Counted from the stretch's first letter, positions 29,245-39,188 are shown. The stretch: 64,000 nt of DNA from Candidatus Nitrosotalea sp. TS (GCF_011319465.1 NZ_RCMB01000009.1:91225-155224), one strand, 5' to 3'. Translations and numbers: made by a program. The notes: generated by a model from the sequence alone, not told the origin.

Positions 29245-30378
29245 TTACCTATCTGCCTCCACAGGCCAATAATTAAGTCCCCAGTAAACAGATGGCATGT
29301 TACCCAATAGCTCACCTTTTAACAAGTATGGCATGCAAATCAGATTTCTAAAGGAACCGACACTAATCTTAACTCGGTATGGTTCTGGTCTGTTGTTTGA
29401 TACAATGTAATATCCAAGTGAGCCCCTGCCAGATTCTACTCTTTTGTACACTTCATCATTTCCGCCTTTTGGATTTGGTTTTAGTTTAGTGCGTACAGAT
29501 CCTGACTTGGGCATCTTTCTTATTGCATCTCTAATGATTCTGCAACTTTCAAACATCTCAAGATATGGAATGTAAGATCTTGCGTAAGAGTCACCTTCCT
29601 TCATTACTACAGTTTGGAAATCCAAATTTTCATAGACATCATATGGTTCCTTCTTTCGTAAATCAAAGTCCACGCCGGAGGCTCTCAGAACAGAACCAGT
29701 GGTGCCAAGTCTTATCGCATCAGTTCTTGACAGTATACCAGTTCCTTCCGTTCTGCTTATCAGAAGTGGATTTTTGTAAAATATAGCTTGATACTCTTTT
29801 AGTCTCTTTTCAAAATAGTCTACTTGTCTGAGACATCTTTCCTCAAAGTTAGCAGGCAAGTCATTTCGCACTCCACCTGGTACAAGATATGCATGAGTTA
29901 CCCGTGCACCAGACATTGCCTCCAAAAGATCAATGAATAATTCACGATCTCCTGCTGGCCACATGAACATTGTAGAGTGACCCAAGAAGATGCCATAGAT
30001 TGCAAGCCAGTAAAGTGTATAGATGCACCTGTTAAGCTCAGATGCGATAACTCGAATGTACTTTGCTCTCTCTGGAACTTCAATTCCCAGAAGCTCCTCA
30101 ACAGCTAGACAATACGGATACAAAACGTTGCATGAATCATGAATTACAGGTCTTTCCAAGTGTGGAATGTTTTGAATGTAGTTTCTGTACTCTGCCATTT
30201 TTTCTTCACCACGATGGACGTATCCTGGGTCTGGATCACATGAAACAATGTAATCTCCGTCTACTTTTATGATAAGTCTCATGTGGCCTGAACCTGGATG
30301 TTGCGGTCCAACGTTGAGCGTCATTATTCTATCATCTACTTTTTCAAGTTGAATTCCTGGAGGTAGTGGTGTTGTCAT
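29245..30378 (-). CDS. nuoD: NADH-quinone oxidoreductase subunit D
   Basis: 49-kDa subunit lining the quinone tunnel. It has LNVGPQHPGSGHMRLI with the conserved histidine pair, and GYVHRGEEKMAE. 377 residues. It is the only hydrogenase-large-subunit-like protein here and lacks nickel-ligand CxxC pairs, so it is complex I and not a hydrogenase. Confidence 0.95.
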   Translation of the reverse strand: MTTPLPPGIQLEKVDDRIMTLNVGPQHPGSGHMRLIIKVDGDYIVSCDPDPGYVHRGEEKMAEYRNYIQNIPHLERPVIHDSCNVLYPYCLAVEELLGIEVPERAKYIRVIASELNRCIYTLYWLAIYGIFLGHSTMFMWPAGDRELFIDLLEAMSGARVTHAYLVPGGVRNDLPANFEERCLRQVDYFEKRLKEYQAIFYKNPLLISRTEGTGILSRTDAIRLGTTGSVLRASGVDFDLRKKEPYDVYENLDFQTVVMKEGDSYARSYIPYLEMFESCRIIRDAIRKMPKSGSVRTKLKPNPKGGNDEVYKRVESGRGSLGYYIVSNNRPEPYRVKISVGSFRNLICMPYLLKGELLGNMPSVYWGLNYWPVEADR

Positions 30379-30379
30379 C

Positions 30380-31027
30380 TTATCTTCCCTTTATCTTGAA
30401 ATCTTTTCTAAATGGAGGAATGTCTGCCCAGTCCTCCGGTAAAAGTAGTCTTCTATTATCTGGATGACCTTCAAAGTATACACCAAACATTTCAAAGCAT
30501 TCTCTTTCATGGAATTCAACGCTGTAAAAAACCTCTCTCAATGATGTCATCCGTGTACTATCTTTTCCGGGATTTGGAATTTCTTCTCGCGGCACACGAG
30601 TAGCAAGTGTTAGAATCTGAGTAGCCAGTTTGTCATCGGTATAAGACCCCAGATGATATACGACTTCAATTTCTTTTGAATCAGGATAATCTACACCAGC
30701 AACTGATTCAGCGTGGTCATATCCTAATTCATCGCGAATAAAAAAGGCCACATCTAAGATATCCTCTTTTTTTGTAGAGACTCGAATTCTGCTTGCTCTT
30801 ACATAGTCTACATTTACTTTAGAACCAAATTTTGAAGCAATTTTATCGGAAATAGATTTTTCAAATGGAGGAATTGGTTTTGGGCGAACGGGAGAATCAG
30901 GAGAGAAATCGATGCCTTTTTCTTCATAAAATTTTTTTGTTTCGTCTTTTGATAAAGACCCAGCATCTTCAGAAGATGTCGCCGCAGTATCACTGGATTG
31001 TTCGTCCTTTTCGTTCTCTGAGCTCAT
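30380..31027 (-). CDS. nuoC: NADH-quinone oxidoreductase subunit C
   Basis: 30-kDa subunit. FHERECFEMFGVYFEGHPD and RRLLLPEDW near the end are the family signature. The first 40 residues are acidic and serine-rich, a low-complexity extension of the N-terminus. 215 residues. Confidence 0.93.
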   Translation of the reverse strand: MSSENEKDEQSSDTAATSSEDAGSLSKDETKKFYEEKGIDFSPDSPVRPKPIPPFEKSISDKIASKFGSKVNVDYVRASRIRVSTKKEDILDVAFFIRDELGYDHAESVAGVDYPDSKEIEVVYHLGSYTDDKLATQILTLATRVPREEIPNPGKDSTRMTSLREVFYSVEFHERECFEMFGVYFEGHPDNRRLLLPEDWADIPPFRKDFKIKGR

Positions 31028-31029
31028 TT

Positions 31030-31557
31030 TTATGCGCCCTTCATCCGTTTAATTTTTTCTTGAAGCAACATACATCCTTGAATAAGAGTTTCAGGTCTTG
31101 GTGGACAGCCCGGAACATAGACATCTACTGGAAGTACGCCGTCAATTCCAGGAAGCACGTTGTATGAATCAAAATATAATCCTCCAGTAATTGCACATGC
31201 CCCCATAGCTATTACGTACTTTGGATCTGGCATTTGATCATAAACCATTCTTAGTCTTGGCGCCATCTTTCTTGTAATAGTGCCCATTACCACGATTAGA
31301 TCACATTGTCTGAGAGAACCAAATGCCTCGATAATTCCGAATCTTTCTACATCATATCTAGGACTTGAGGCGGCACCAAATTCTACACTACAACATGCAG
31401 TCTCAAGATGCACAGGCCACAACGACCAGATTCTACCCCAGTTTATAGCATAATCCAAAGGTTTGCCAACAGCCTTTACAAGTACTTCACCTAGTTTTCC
31501 AACTAGTACATTAGTGGCGTGTGGCGCGGTTTCTTGATTAAAGAATTCTTTTAGCAT
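31030..31557 (-). CDS. nuoB: NADH-quinone oxidoreductase subunit B (cluster N2)
   Basis: Holds the terminal 4Fe-4S cluster N2. The paired cysteines are in ETACCSVEFGA, the third in AMGACAITGG, and the fourth in YVPGCPPRPE. 175 residues. Two bases before nuoC. Confidence 0.95.
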   Translation of the reverse strand: MLKEFFNQETAPHATNVLVGKLGEVLVKAVGKPLDYAINWGRIWSLWPVHLETACCSVEFGAASSPRYDVERFGIIEAFGSLRQCDLIVVMGTITRKMAPRLRMVYDQMPDPKYVIAMGACAITGGLYFDSYNVLPGIDGVLPVDVYVPGCPPRPETLIQGCMLLQEKIKRMKGA

Positions 31558-31600
31558 CTCTCTTTCCTACCTCGGACTCGTTCAATATTTGATTTAAAAG

Positions 31601-32017
31601 TTACCAAATGTTTTTCCTCCCTGCTTGATTCAGAGCGTAGCCAAAAGCTGCAAACATTATCCCAAGAAAAGCAATAATTGGAAGAGTTGCCGTTTTTGGC
31701 AAACCTATGATACTGCTACCCCAGGCATATAGAAAAATAGACATCACGTCAAAGACAACAAACATCAGGACATAGGAATAATACTGCATCATGAAATGTG
31801 TACGTCCTTCTTCTTTTGGAACTTGACCTGATTCCATAGGAAGGAATTTCACTGGACTTGGTGTTTTTCTAGGTGCAATCATTCTAGAAAGAATCAGAGC
31901 CGGCCCTGTTGCTACGACTGCAAATCCGAACATTAGTAAAACTGGACTAAAACTACTCGCAGCTTCTCCTACCAAAGTAGCTAACAAGCCAATCGGAGAG
32001 TATAAAAAGCTATGCAC
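31601..32017 (-). CDS. nuoA: NADH-quinone oxidoreductase subunit A
   Basis: First gene of the complex I operon. Three helices; the loop with KFLPMESGQVPKEEGR and the segment YYSYVLMFVVFDVMSIFLY are typical of NuoA. The GTG start lies about 25 bases after an AAATTAAAATAA box, so this is the operon promoter. A 43-base gap separates it from nuoB. Confidence 0.92.
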   Translation of the reverse strand: MHSFLYSPIGLLATLVGEAASSFSPVLLMFGFAVVATGPALILSRMIAPRKTPSPVKFLPMESGQVPKEEGRTHFMMQYYSYVLMFVVFDVMSIFLYAWGSSIIGLPKTATLPIIAFLGIMFAAFGYALNQAGRKNIW

Positions 32018-32178
32018 ATTCTGCGATCATTATTTTAATTTGAAAGTAATTTTTCATCAATTTTCTGCAAAGTAATCAATAATCTCTATTAATTAATTGG
32101 ATAAAATTTTTTAAAAAAATTAATCGTACATTTGAATTCTTGAAAATGATTGATATATGACATTGTGGAACTCTTCTT

Positions 32179-32649
32179 ATGGTAAACGTTGGAGACAAAG
32201 CACCATCTTTTACCTTGGTAGACACAGACCTTAAGATGCAAAATCTGGACGACTTTAAAGGAAAGAAAGTAGTTCTTTCATTTTTTGTTGCTGCAAGTTC
32301 ACCAGTATGCACCAAAGAGATGTGTACCTTCAGAGATAGCTGGGATGAGATCTCAAAACTTGGCGCCCAAGTAATTGGCATAAGCAACGATGGACCGTTT
32401 GCCAACAAGGCATTTGCAGAGATACACCATCTCAATTTTCCCGTGCTTGGAGATTACAAAAGCCAGACTATCCGAGATTATGGAATACTAATGCCCGATT
32501 TGCTACATGTAAAAGGATACGATGCGGCCAAGAGATCTATCTTCATTGTAGACGAGAAAGGGACTATTGTGTACAAGTGGGTTTCTGATAATCCTCTGAT
32601 AGAACCAAACTACCAAGAGATAATCGACTTCCTAAAGAAAGGAAAATAA
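32179..32649 (+). CDS. Peroxiredoxin (AhpC/TSA family)
   Basis: Thiol peroxidase that removes hydrogen peroxide. The peroxidatic cysteine lies in SSPVCTKEMCTFRD, and a second cysteine five residues later may be resolving. Thioredoxin fold with KVVLSFFVAA and the later SIFIVDEKGTIVYKW. 156 residues. A GATATATGA box lies 25 bases before the ATG. Divergent from nuoA. AhpE/BCP-like rather than Prx1-like. Confidence 0.9.
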   Translation: MVNVGDKAPSFTLVDTDLKMQNLDDFKGKKVVLSFFVAASSPVCTKEMCTFRDSWDEISKLGAQVIGISNDGPFANKAFAEIHHLNFPVLGDYKSQTIRDYGILMPDLLHVKGYDAAKRSIFIVDEKGTIVYKWVSDNPLIEPNYQEIIDFLKKGK

Positions 32650-32685
32650 TTTCTCCTTAATTTTATTTTCTAATTTTAAAAAACT

Positions 32686-33198
32686 TTATTCTATTTCTGC
32701 AAGAACGTCATTTTTTGCAACTGACGCACCTTGTTTTACTTTTAGAGACTTTATCAGGCCGTCCTTGTGCGATTTAATTGAAACCTGCATCTTCATTGAT
32801 TCTAAGACACACACTACATCTCCTTTCTTTACATTGTCACCTTGTGATACATTTATCGAAACAACTCTTCCAGGTATTTGGCTTTTCAAGCTCACTTGAG
32901 AGTCAGTGGCAGATTCCATGCCAGAGTTTTTGTAAACAATCTTGTCCAAATCAGGACGCTTGTTAAAAGTTAGTTTTACTCCATCTACCACTACGGTAAT
33001 CTTTGATGTACTAGTTTCCAGATATTTTGTAGTATGAAATGAATTATCTAGCATGAATTCTATCTTGTCATAGCTCATGTCTATGATCTTCAGATTGCGT
33101 TCGCTGTTTTTGATTTTTATAATAAATTCGTTGTTTCCAAGCGACTTGACAAATGCGCCCTCCAAAGTTTCATCAGTGTTTTCAAGTTTAAACTTCAT
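32686..33198 (-). CDS. Biotin carboxyl carrier protein of acetyl/propionyl-CoA carboxylase
   Basis: Carries biotin between the carboxylase and carboxyltransferase subunits. The biotinylated lysine is in CVLESMKMQVSIKSH. The N-terminal 90 residues form a linker/adaptor region. 170 residues; last gene of the three-gene carboxylase operon. The enzyme works in the 3-hydroxypropionate/4-hydroxybutyrate cycle. Confidence 0.93.
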   Translation of the reverse strand: MKFKLENTDETLEGAFVKSLGNNEFIIKIKNSERNLKIIDMSYDKIEFMLDNSFHTTKYLETSTSKITVVVDGVKLTFNKRPDLDKIVYKNSGMESATDSQVSLKSQIPGRVVSINVSQGDNVKKGDVVCVLESMKMQVSIKSHKDGLIKSLKVKQGASVAKNDVLAEIE

Positions 33199-33200
33199 TT

Positions 33201-34694
33201 CTAATTCCTATCCAATTGCGTTTTCCAGCGAATACCGTGTTCTTTGTGTGATTTTACTCTATTTTTTAGAAATTCAGAGTGTATTAGTGTGGCAGCTAGA
33301 GCGACTTCAGATTTTTGTGATGCTTCTTTTTTAAGATCACTTTGTAATCTGTCAAGAATCTTGAACCTATCAAGGAAATCAGTGGACAGATCTCCTGAGA
33401 TGAATTCTTTGCTATCAAGTATAGTCCTATAGAGAGGAATTGCATTTTCCACTCCCTCGATGTAAAAGTCAGAGAGCGCAGTTTGCATTCTTTGTCTTGC
33501 CTCTTCAAAGTTTTGTCCCCATGTGATGAGTTTCCCCATCAATGAATCATAATATGGTGATACAGTACAGCCAGGATACAGGTAAGTATCCACCCTAACT
33601 CCAGGACCTGATGGAATATTGACATCGTAAATTTTTCCCGTAGATGGAGCAAAGTCAAGAAATGTATCTTCTGCATTTATTCTGCATTCTATTGCACAGC
33701 CGTTTACCTTCAGGTCTTTTTGTTTGAATGGCAGTTCTTTTCCATTTGCAATATCAATTTGCAGTTTTACAAGATCAAGTCCCGAAACAAATTCTGTTAC
33801 TGGGTGTTCAACTTGAAGTCTAGCATTTATCTCTATGAAATAGAATGTGCCATCATCTAGTCTGAGAAATTCTGCAGTGCCTGCATTAAGATAATCCACA
33901 GCAATTGTAGCATTTACTGCTAGTTGACCTATTTCGTCACGGATTTTTTGGTCAACCACAGGAGATGGAGACATTTCTATTAATTTCTGGTGACGTCTCT
34001 GAATGGAACACTCTCTTTCAAAAATATGCACTGTGTTTCCGTGTTTATCTCTAGCTAATTGAAATTCAATGTGTCTTATTTTTGGCAGAAACTTTTCAAC
34101 AAAGAGTGCAGACTTGCCAAAGGCAGCTTTTGATTCACCTGATGCAAGTTCAAACGCCTGTCTGAGTTCCTTTTCATCATGTACAAGTCTAATTCCCCTA
34201 CCTCCACCACCAAATACTGATTTTAGCATAACTGGATATCCTATTTCATGTGCTATGTCGAGAGCTTTTTCTACTTCTTCAACAATTCCCGGACTGCCTG
34301 GAACGGTTGGCACTTTGGCTTTTATCATTGCAGCCTTGCACAGCATTTTGTCTCCACAAAGTCTCATAGATTTTCCAGAAGGTCCTATGAAGTTGAGTTT
34401 CTTTTTTTCACAGAGATCAGCAAAGTCAGCATTCTCTGAGAGGAATCCATATCCTGGATGAATTGCATCGGCTCCACAGCTTAATGCCGTCTCAACTATC
34501 TTTTCCATGTTAAGATAGCTCTGCCCTGGAGGTGGAGGACCTATATGATATGCCTCAGACGCCATCTTGACATGTTTTGAATTTACATCTTCATCTGAAT
34601 AGACTGCAACTGATTTGATTCCAAGAGCATTGCATGTCTTGATTACACGGATTGCAATTTCTCCCCTATTTGCGATTAGAATTTTTTCGATCAT
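33201..34694 (-). CDS. Biotin carboxylase subunit of acetyl/propionyl-CoA carboxylase
   Basis: ATP-grasp enzyme that carboxylates biotin with bicarbonate. It has KILIANRGEIAIRVIKTC at the start, the glycine-rich FGGGGRGIRLVHDE, ERECSIQRRHQKLIE and NARLQVEHPVTE. About 497 residues. The ATG of MIEKILIANRG is preferred over the upstream TTG. The gene sits between the carboxyltransferase and carrier genes with gaps of a few bases. Dual acetyl/propionyl substrate use is known in this phylum. Confidence 0.94.
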   Translation of the reverse strand: MIEKILIANRGEIAIRVIKTCNALGIKSVAVYSDEDVNSKHVKMASEAYHIGPPPPGQSYLNMEKIVETALSCGADAIHPGYGFLSENADFADLCEKKKLNFIGPSGKSMRLCGDKMLCKAAMIKAKVPTVPGSPGIVEEVEKALDIAHEIGYPVMLKSVFGGGGRGIRLVHDEKELRQAFELASGESKAAFGKSALFVEKFLPKIRHIEFQLARDKHGNTVHIFERECSIQRRHQKLIEMSPSPVVDQKIRDEIGQLAVNATIAVDYLNAGTAEFLRLDDGTFYFIEINARLQVEHPVTEFVSGLDLVKLQIDIANGKELPFKQKDLKVNGCAIECRINAEDTFLDFAPSTGKIYDVNIPSGPGVRVDTYLYPGCTVSPYYDSLMGKLITWGQNFEEARQRMQTALSDFYIEGVENAIPLYRTILDSKEFISGDLSTDFLDRFKILDRLQSDLKKEASQKSEVALAATLIHSEFLKNRVKSHKEHGIRWKTQLDRN

Positions 34695-34701
34695 ATCCAA
34701 G

Positions 34702-36249
34702 TTAGAGATTTATGTTTCCGTGTTTGCGTGGAATTCTTCTTTCCCTCTTGTTTGCAAGAGCTTCTAAAGCGCGAATAATAGCAGGTCTAGTTTCAGCAGG
34801 ATCAATCACGGTATCAATAGTACCATACGATGCCGCCACATAGGGATTTGCAAACTTTTCAGTGAAATTATCAACAAGTTGTTTTTTTAGTGCTGCAGGA
34901 TCCTTTGCGGCCTCAATCTCCTTTCTATTCATAATTCTTACTGCAGCTTCTGAACCCAATACTGCGATTTGAGCTGTTGGCCATGCATAGTTCATATCTG
35001 TGCCCAAGTTCTTGCTGCCCATTGCAATGTAAGCGCCTCCGTAGGCTTTTCCAATTATAATAGTGATTTTTGGTACTGTAGCTTCACAGTATGCATACAA
35101 GAGTTTGCTTCCATGTCTGATTATACCACCGTGTTCTTGTTGAGTTCCTGGCATGTATCCCGGAGTATCGACAAGAGTGACAATTGGAATGTTGTAGCAA
35201 TCACAGAGTCTAACAAATCTTGACGCCTTGTTTGATGAATCAATATCTAATGCACCTGCCAATACCATGGGTTGATTTGCCACAATTCCCACAGTTTTTC
35301 CATGCAGTCTGCCAAATCCCACAATTACATTTGATGCAAACAATTCATGAATCTCAAAGAACTGGTGATTATCAACAATTGAATGTATGATTTCTTTCAT
35401 GTCATAAGGCTGTAATGGATTCTCAGGAACTATGTTTATCAAATTATTATCAAGTCTGTTTGGATCATCACCAGTATCTACTACAGGCGGTTCCTCAGTA
35501 CTGTTTTGAGGCATGTACGACAGTATGGACTTGACAATGTCCATGCATTGATATTCATTTTTGGCAACAAAATGTGAAACGCCACTAATTTTTCCGTGAG
35601 ACATTGCACCTCCAAGTTCGTCAAATGAAACCTCTTCTCCAAGAACAGTCTTGACTACTTCAGGACCTGTTACAAACATGGTTGCAATCTTGTCTACCAT
35701 TATAACAAAATCGGTCATTGCAGGAGAATATACTGCTCCGCCAGCAGATGGACCTATACTACAAGTAATTTGAGGAATTACACCAGAGGCAAGTTGATTG
35801 CGATAGAATATACTGGCAAATCCATCAAGACTTAGAATTCCTTCCTGGATTCTAGCACCTCCGGAATCTGCTATTCCAATTATTGGACACCCTGCACGTA
35901 TTGCATGTTCCATGACTTTGGTTATTTTTTTGGCTCCCATCTCGCTTAATGTTCCGCCAAGAACTGTAAAATCATAGGCAAAAAGGAAAACTTTACGACC
36001 GTTTATTGTTCCATAGCCGGTCAATACACCATCCCCATAGAATTTTTTGTTTTGCATGTCAAATTCGTAATAATGATGTGTCACAAGAGCATCAATCTCT
36101 GTGAAACTACCCTCATCAAGTAAAAGATCTACTCTCTCCCTTGCAGTAAGCTTACCTTTTTCATGCTGAGCTTGAATTCTTTCTTCTCCACCACTCTGTT
36201 CTGCTTGTCTCTTTTTCTGCAAAAAATTTTTCAATTTTTCAGAATGCAT
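34702..36249 (-). CDS. pccB: Carboxyltransferase subunit of acetyl/propionyl-CoA carboxylase
   Basis: Moves the carboxyl group from biotin to acetyl-CoA or propionyl-CoA. The two crotonase-like halves show GIADSGGARIQEGILSL and SAGGAVYSPAMTDF in the first, and LVDTPGYMPGTQQEHGGIIR and GGAYIAMGSKNLGTDM in the second. 515 residues, standard length. First gene of the operon. Confidence 0.95.
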   Translation of the reverse strand: MHSEKLKNFLQKKRQAEQSGGEERIQAQHEKGKLTARERVDLLLDEGSFTEIDALVTHHYYEFDMQNKKFYGDGVLTGYGTINGRKVFLFAYDFTVLGGTLSEMGAKKITKVMEHAIRAGCPIIGIADSGGARIQEGILSLDGFASIFYRNQLASGVIPQITCSIGPSAGGAVYSPAMTDFVIMVDKIATMFVTGPEVVKTVLGEEVSFDELGGAMSHGKISGVSHFVAKNEYQCMDIVKSILSYMPQNSTEEPPVVDTGDDPNRLDNNLINIVPENPLQPYDMKEIIHSIVDNHQFFEIHELFASNVIVGFGRLHGKTVGIVANQPMVLAGALDIDSSNKASRFVRLCDCYNIPIVTLVDTPGYMPGTQQEHGGIIRHGSKLLYAYCEATVPKITIIIGKAYGGAYIAMGSKNLGTDMNYAWPTAQIAVLGSEAAVRIMNRKEIEAAKDPAALKKQLVDNFTEKFANPYVAASYGTIDTVIDPAETRPAIIRALEALANKRERRIPRKHGNINL

Positions 36250-36285
36250 GTTTCGAATTAGAAGCGACTCTTAACCTATATTAAT

Positions 36286-36558
36286 TTACTCAGGATGGAT
36301 TTCTCGAATTCCGTCACGGCCACCCTTTGCGTTTCTGAAAACGTTCATTCCGATATGATAGTTTTCCCACAAAGTCTCCAGAACCTGCAACTGTTCAGTT
36401 AGTTCTTTTATAGTCTCTTCGTTCCCATTTGGATCGGATTGCAGTTTTCTGGCCTTTTCTTTTGTCTCGGCAAGCAAGTTTTCAAGCCCTACCTCATAGT
36501 TTGACTCTCCATGAAATATTGGATCAACTGGAGTAATCTTGGTGGTTCCTTCTGGCAT
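36286..36558 (-). CDS. Conserved small coiled-coil protein
   Basis: A 90-residue acidic protein. After a short N-terminus (DPIFHGESNYEVG), about 45 residues are helical and coiled-coil-like (LLAETKEKARKLQ), ending with a short conserved-looking tail GMNVFRNAKGG. No known domain. Lies 36 bases upstream of pccB on the same strand and might be cotranscribed. No function inferred. Confidence 0.6.
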   Translation of the reverse strand: MPEGTTKITPVDPIFHGESNYEVGLENLLAETKEKARKLQSDPNGNEETIKELTEQLQVLETLWENYHIGMNVFRNAKGGRDGIREIHPE

Positions 36559-36627
36559 TGATGAGACTCTATTGAGGTTAAATTTTAACTTTTTACTCTT
36601 GACTAATCAAAGCACTAGTCGGCAAAT

Positions 36628-36945
36628 TCAGTCTTTTAGATTCAGGATTGGGAAATGGTTTGAAATTGCCTTCTGATAGAGAACAAAGACGTCCTTTCCC
36701 TCATGACATTTTTTGCATATACACATCTGCGAGACCTTATTTCTGTCACAGTCATCTGTGAATTCACATTGTAGACATCCTGCAGGTCCTCCACAGATGG
36801 CACATTTTAGATCTACAACCTCAGAACACGCCTGATGTTTAACCCCTAAGCCTTTTGCCCACAATGCAACTTCATTTACTTCAATCTTTTTCTTACAAAC
36901 TATACAAGTCCCTGGGAATTTCATAGGCATTGTACGCCAGCTCAT
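36628..36945 (-). CDS. Zinc-ribbon protein with multiple cysteine pairs
   Basis: A 105-residue protein with cysteine pairs CIVCKKK, CAICGGPAGCLQC and CICKKCHEG plus lone cysteines and histidines, enough for two or three zinc sites. I see no enzymatic motif. Its start overlaps the rfcL stop (ATGA), so it is translated with the clamp loader. Role unknown. Confidence 0.65.
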   Translation of the reverse strand: MSWRTMPMKFPGTCIVCKKKIEVNEVALWAKGLGVKHQACSEVVDLKCAICGGPAGCLQCEFTDDCDRNKVSQMCICKKCHEGKDVFVLYQKAISNHFPILNLKD

Positions 36946-38105
36946 TTTATGATAGCCATCTCCTTTTGGATGATTTCATTTTCGGCATCATTGAGATCCA
37001 TTGCTAGTGTCTTGTTTTTGATGCACATCAGAAGATATGGAAAATAAAAAGTTGCAAAAGCACTTCTAGATACATGCATGTGTTTTGCCAGCTTTGCTTC
37101 AAGTTCCTTTATTGCTTTACCATCCCATCTCAACCGAGTTATTAGAGGCCAAGGTAGATTATATTGCGAATATCTAACAGGGGCATCAATCTTGTAGAGC
37201 CTGGCAAGAATTGAATCAAGATATCGTAAAAGTCTCCATTGTTGTTCTCTCATTATTTTTCCATAAAGCATATCAGCTTCTGAGATTACATCCAGCATCT
37301 TTTGCATGTCTTCTTTTGAGAGTGGACTTGTTATTACACTTGAATAAAATGCATCTATCTTTTCTCGTGGATCAATCCTTAAAGAATAAAGTATGGCCAT
37401 TGCTTCCTGAGACGATTTTGCTTTGAAAAATGCGTTTATTGCAGATTCGATATCTGTTGTTTCAAAGGATTTTTCAGTTTGCGGTTCAAATCCAGATACA
37501 AGAGCTTGAGAAGAATTTAGAATGGATCGGATATCACCTCTTGAATCAAGAACTAATTTTATCATGGTTCCAATCTTAAGGGAAGCACCTTCCCGTCTCA
37601 AAATCTCTTCCAAGTAAAATCGTAAAAGTCTGGGCGGGATGGGTCTCATTCTTATGGTGGTGGTGGCTTTCTTGATGTCCTTCATTTTATCAGAAGTATC
37701 AGAATTTGCAGCCAGGATTATTGGCACTGTGGGTTCCTTTAGAATATCTACAAGTGCCCCCACGCCTCCAAAGTCAGATCTGCCATGAATTCCATCCACT
37801 TCATCCACAAAAATTATCATTGATTTGCCAAGGACGCCGGTATTTCCCAGAACTGGGTTAAGTATCTCTTGTATGCGTTGTTTATTTCTGACATCACTTG
37901 CGTTGAGACTTATCAGATCATACCCAAACTGTTTAGCGCAAAGCATTGCCATTGTGGTCTTTCCAATGCCCGGAGGCCCAACCAAGAGCAGCGGCTTTGT
38001 TCCCTTGACCCACTTTGCAATCCACTTGACAAACGACTCCTTTGCTTCTTCATTACCAATCATTTCAAGAAGATTTTTTGGCCTATATTTTTCAGACCAC
38101 ATCAT
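36942..38105 (-). CDS. rfcL: Replication factor C large subunit
   Basis: Large subunit of the sliding-clamp loader. Walker A is GPPGIGKTTMAML, Walker B is IIFVDEVDGIHG. 387 residues, somewhat short compared with RfcL of other archaea (about 400-500), mostly in the C-terminus. Preceded by the conserved unknown gene on the same strand and followed by the zinc-ribbon gene. Partner of rfcS at the far end of this window. Confidence 0.93.
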   Translation of the reverse strand: MMWSEKYRPKNLLEMIGNEEAKESFVKWIAKWVKGTKPLLLVGPPGIGKTTMAMLCAKQFGYDLISLNASDVRNKQRIQEILNPVLGNTGVLGKSMIIFVDEVDGIHGRSDFGGVGALVDILKEPTVPIILAANSDTSDKMKDIKKATTTIRMRPIPPRLLRFYLEEILRREGASLKIGTMIKLVLDSRGDIRSILNSSQALVSGFEPQTEKSFETTDIESAINAFFKAKSSQEAMAILYSLRIDPREKIDAFYSSVITSPLSKEDMQKMLDVISEADMLYGKIMREQQWRLLRYLDSILARLYKIDAPVRYSQYNLPWPLITRLRWDGKAIKELEAKLAKHMHVSRSAFATFYFPYLLMCIKNKTLAMDLNDAENEIIQKEMAIIK

Positions 38106-38111
38106 TTTCTA

Positions 38112-39188
38112 TCACTTGGGTAGTTTAGAATCAAATTCTGACCAAAGTTTCTGTTTTTGTAGTTGATTAAACCAGAACGAGTTGTAATGTTCCACAGTAA
38201 GAAATAGGAATTCAAGAAAGTCCCTATGCGAAAAGTTTTCAGGCAAGAGTTCCAAAGCCAGCCTTGCTTCACTTAGATACAGTTCGCTCTTTTTCATTGT
38301 AAATTCAAACCCTTTTTGCACATCATTTGTCAGGATTGTATAATAGAGCGGCCAAGAAGGAATTTTTACAAATTTGTTCTTTATCGAGTCTTCAATCTCG
38401 TTGCCACATCCCACCGATTCAGCTGCTTTTGCCATACCCAGATAGAAAATTTCGCCCAGAGGAAGTCGTGCAAGTGTCATGTTCTTTCCTGCAGTACCCA
38501 TGACTGCTCTGTATTTTTTATAACATTCAATCATGGCCTCCTCGGTGATCCCCTTTGGTTTCATTTTCAGTTTAAAATCTACATACTGACCTATTCTTGC
38601 ATCTTTGAATCCTCGTTCAAATTCTTCCAATACCTCTGGCCCTCCGCTTCCAATCTTAGTTCTGGCAAGTTGCAGAATGTATGGGTTCATTAGCTTGTAA
38701 TCATCAAGATATTCCACGTCCTCATCCTTGTCCATTATCCTGTCCATTGGCTCGCTTAGATCTATTGCAATAATGTGACCATCTATGATGTCAGTCTTCT
38801 TTTTGGCGTCATTTGCATCACCGAAATACTGCGATGAGGCGTCATACAGAGCACTAAAAACTGGAAATGTCATTTTAACAAAGTTTGAATTAAGAATTCG
38901 AGTGACCCTATCAAACAGGGTATCATAGTCTTCAAGCCTTTTTTTGACCGAATCTATTTGGGATTTCTCCAAAGTTATCTCACTTGAACCTACTTCAGCG
39001 GCAAATTTTTCTTGAGTTTCGTTAGGAGTGTTATCAGATTTTATTTGTTTTAATAGATCTTCTGCAAATCTCTTTGTAAATTTTGGAAGTTCATCCTCTG
39101 CTTCCTTTTTGTATTTATCAAATTGCCTATAGCCCTTACTTTTGAATAACGCTTGTTTTACTATGTCCTTACCTGGTTTTGTTGACAT
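38112..39188 (-). CDS. Conserved protein of unknown function, upstream of rfcL
   Basis: About 358 residues and mainly helical, with a charged N-terminus (KYKKEAEDELPKFTKRFAED) and patches such as GPEVLEEFERGFKDARIGQY. No catalytic motif or membrane segment is recognisable. The start is set at MSTKPGKDIVKQ; the longest frame begins 18 residues earlier. It is six bases upstream of rfcL, which suggests a shared transcript. Confidence 0.65.
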   Translation of the reverse strand: MSTKPGKDIVKQALFKSKGYRQFDKYKKEAEDELPKFTKRFAEDLLKQIKSDNTPNETQEKFAAEVGSSEITLEKSQIDSVKKRLEDYDTLFDRVTRILNSNFVKMTFPVFSALYDASSQYFGDANDAKKKTDIIDGHIIAIDLSEPMDRIMDKDEDVEYLDDYKLMNPYILQLARTKIGSGGPEVLEEFERGFKDARIGQYVDFKLKMKPKGITEEAMIECYKKYRAVMGTAGKNMTLARLPLGEIFYLGMAKAAESVGCGNEIEDSIKNKFVKIPSWPLYYTILTNDVQKGFEFTMKKSELYLSEARLALELLPENFSHRDFLEFLFLTVEHYNSFWFNQLQKQKLWSEFDSKLPK

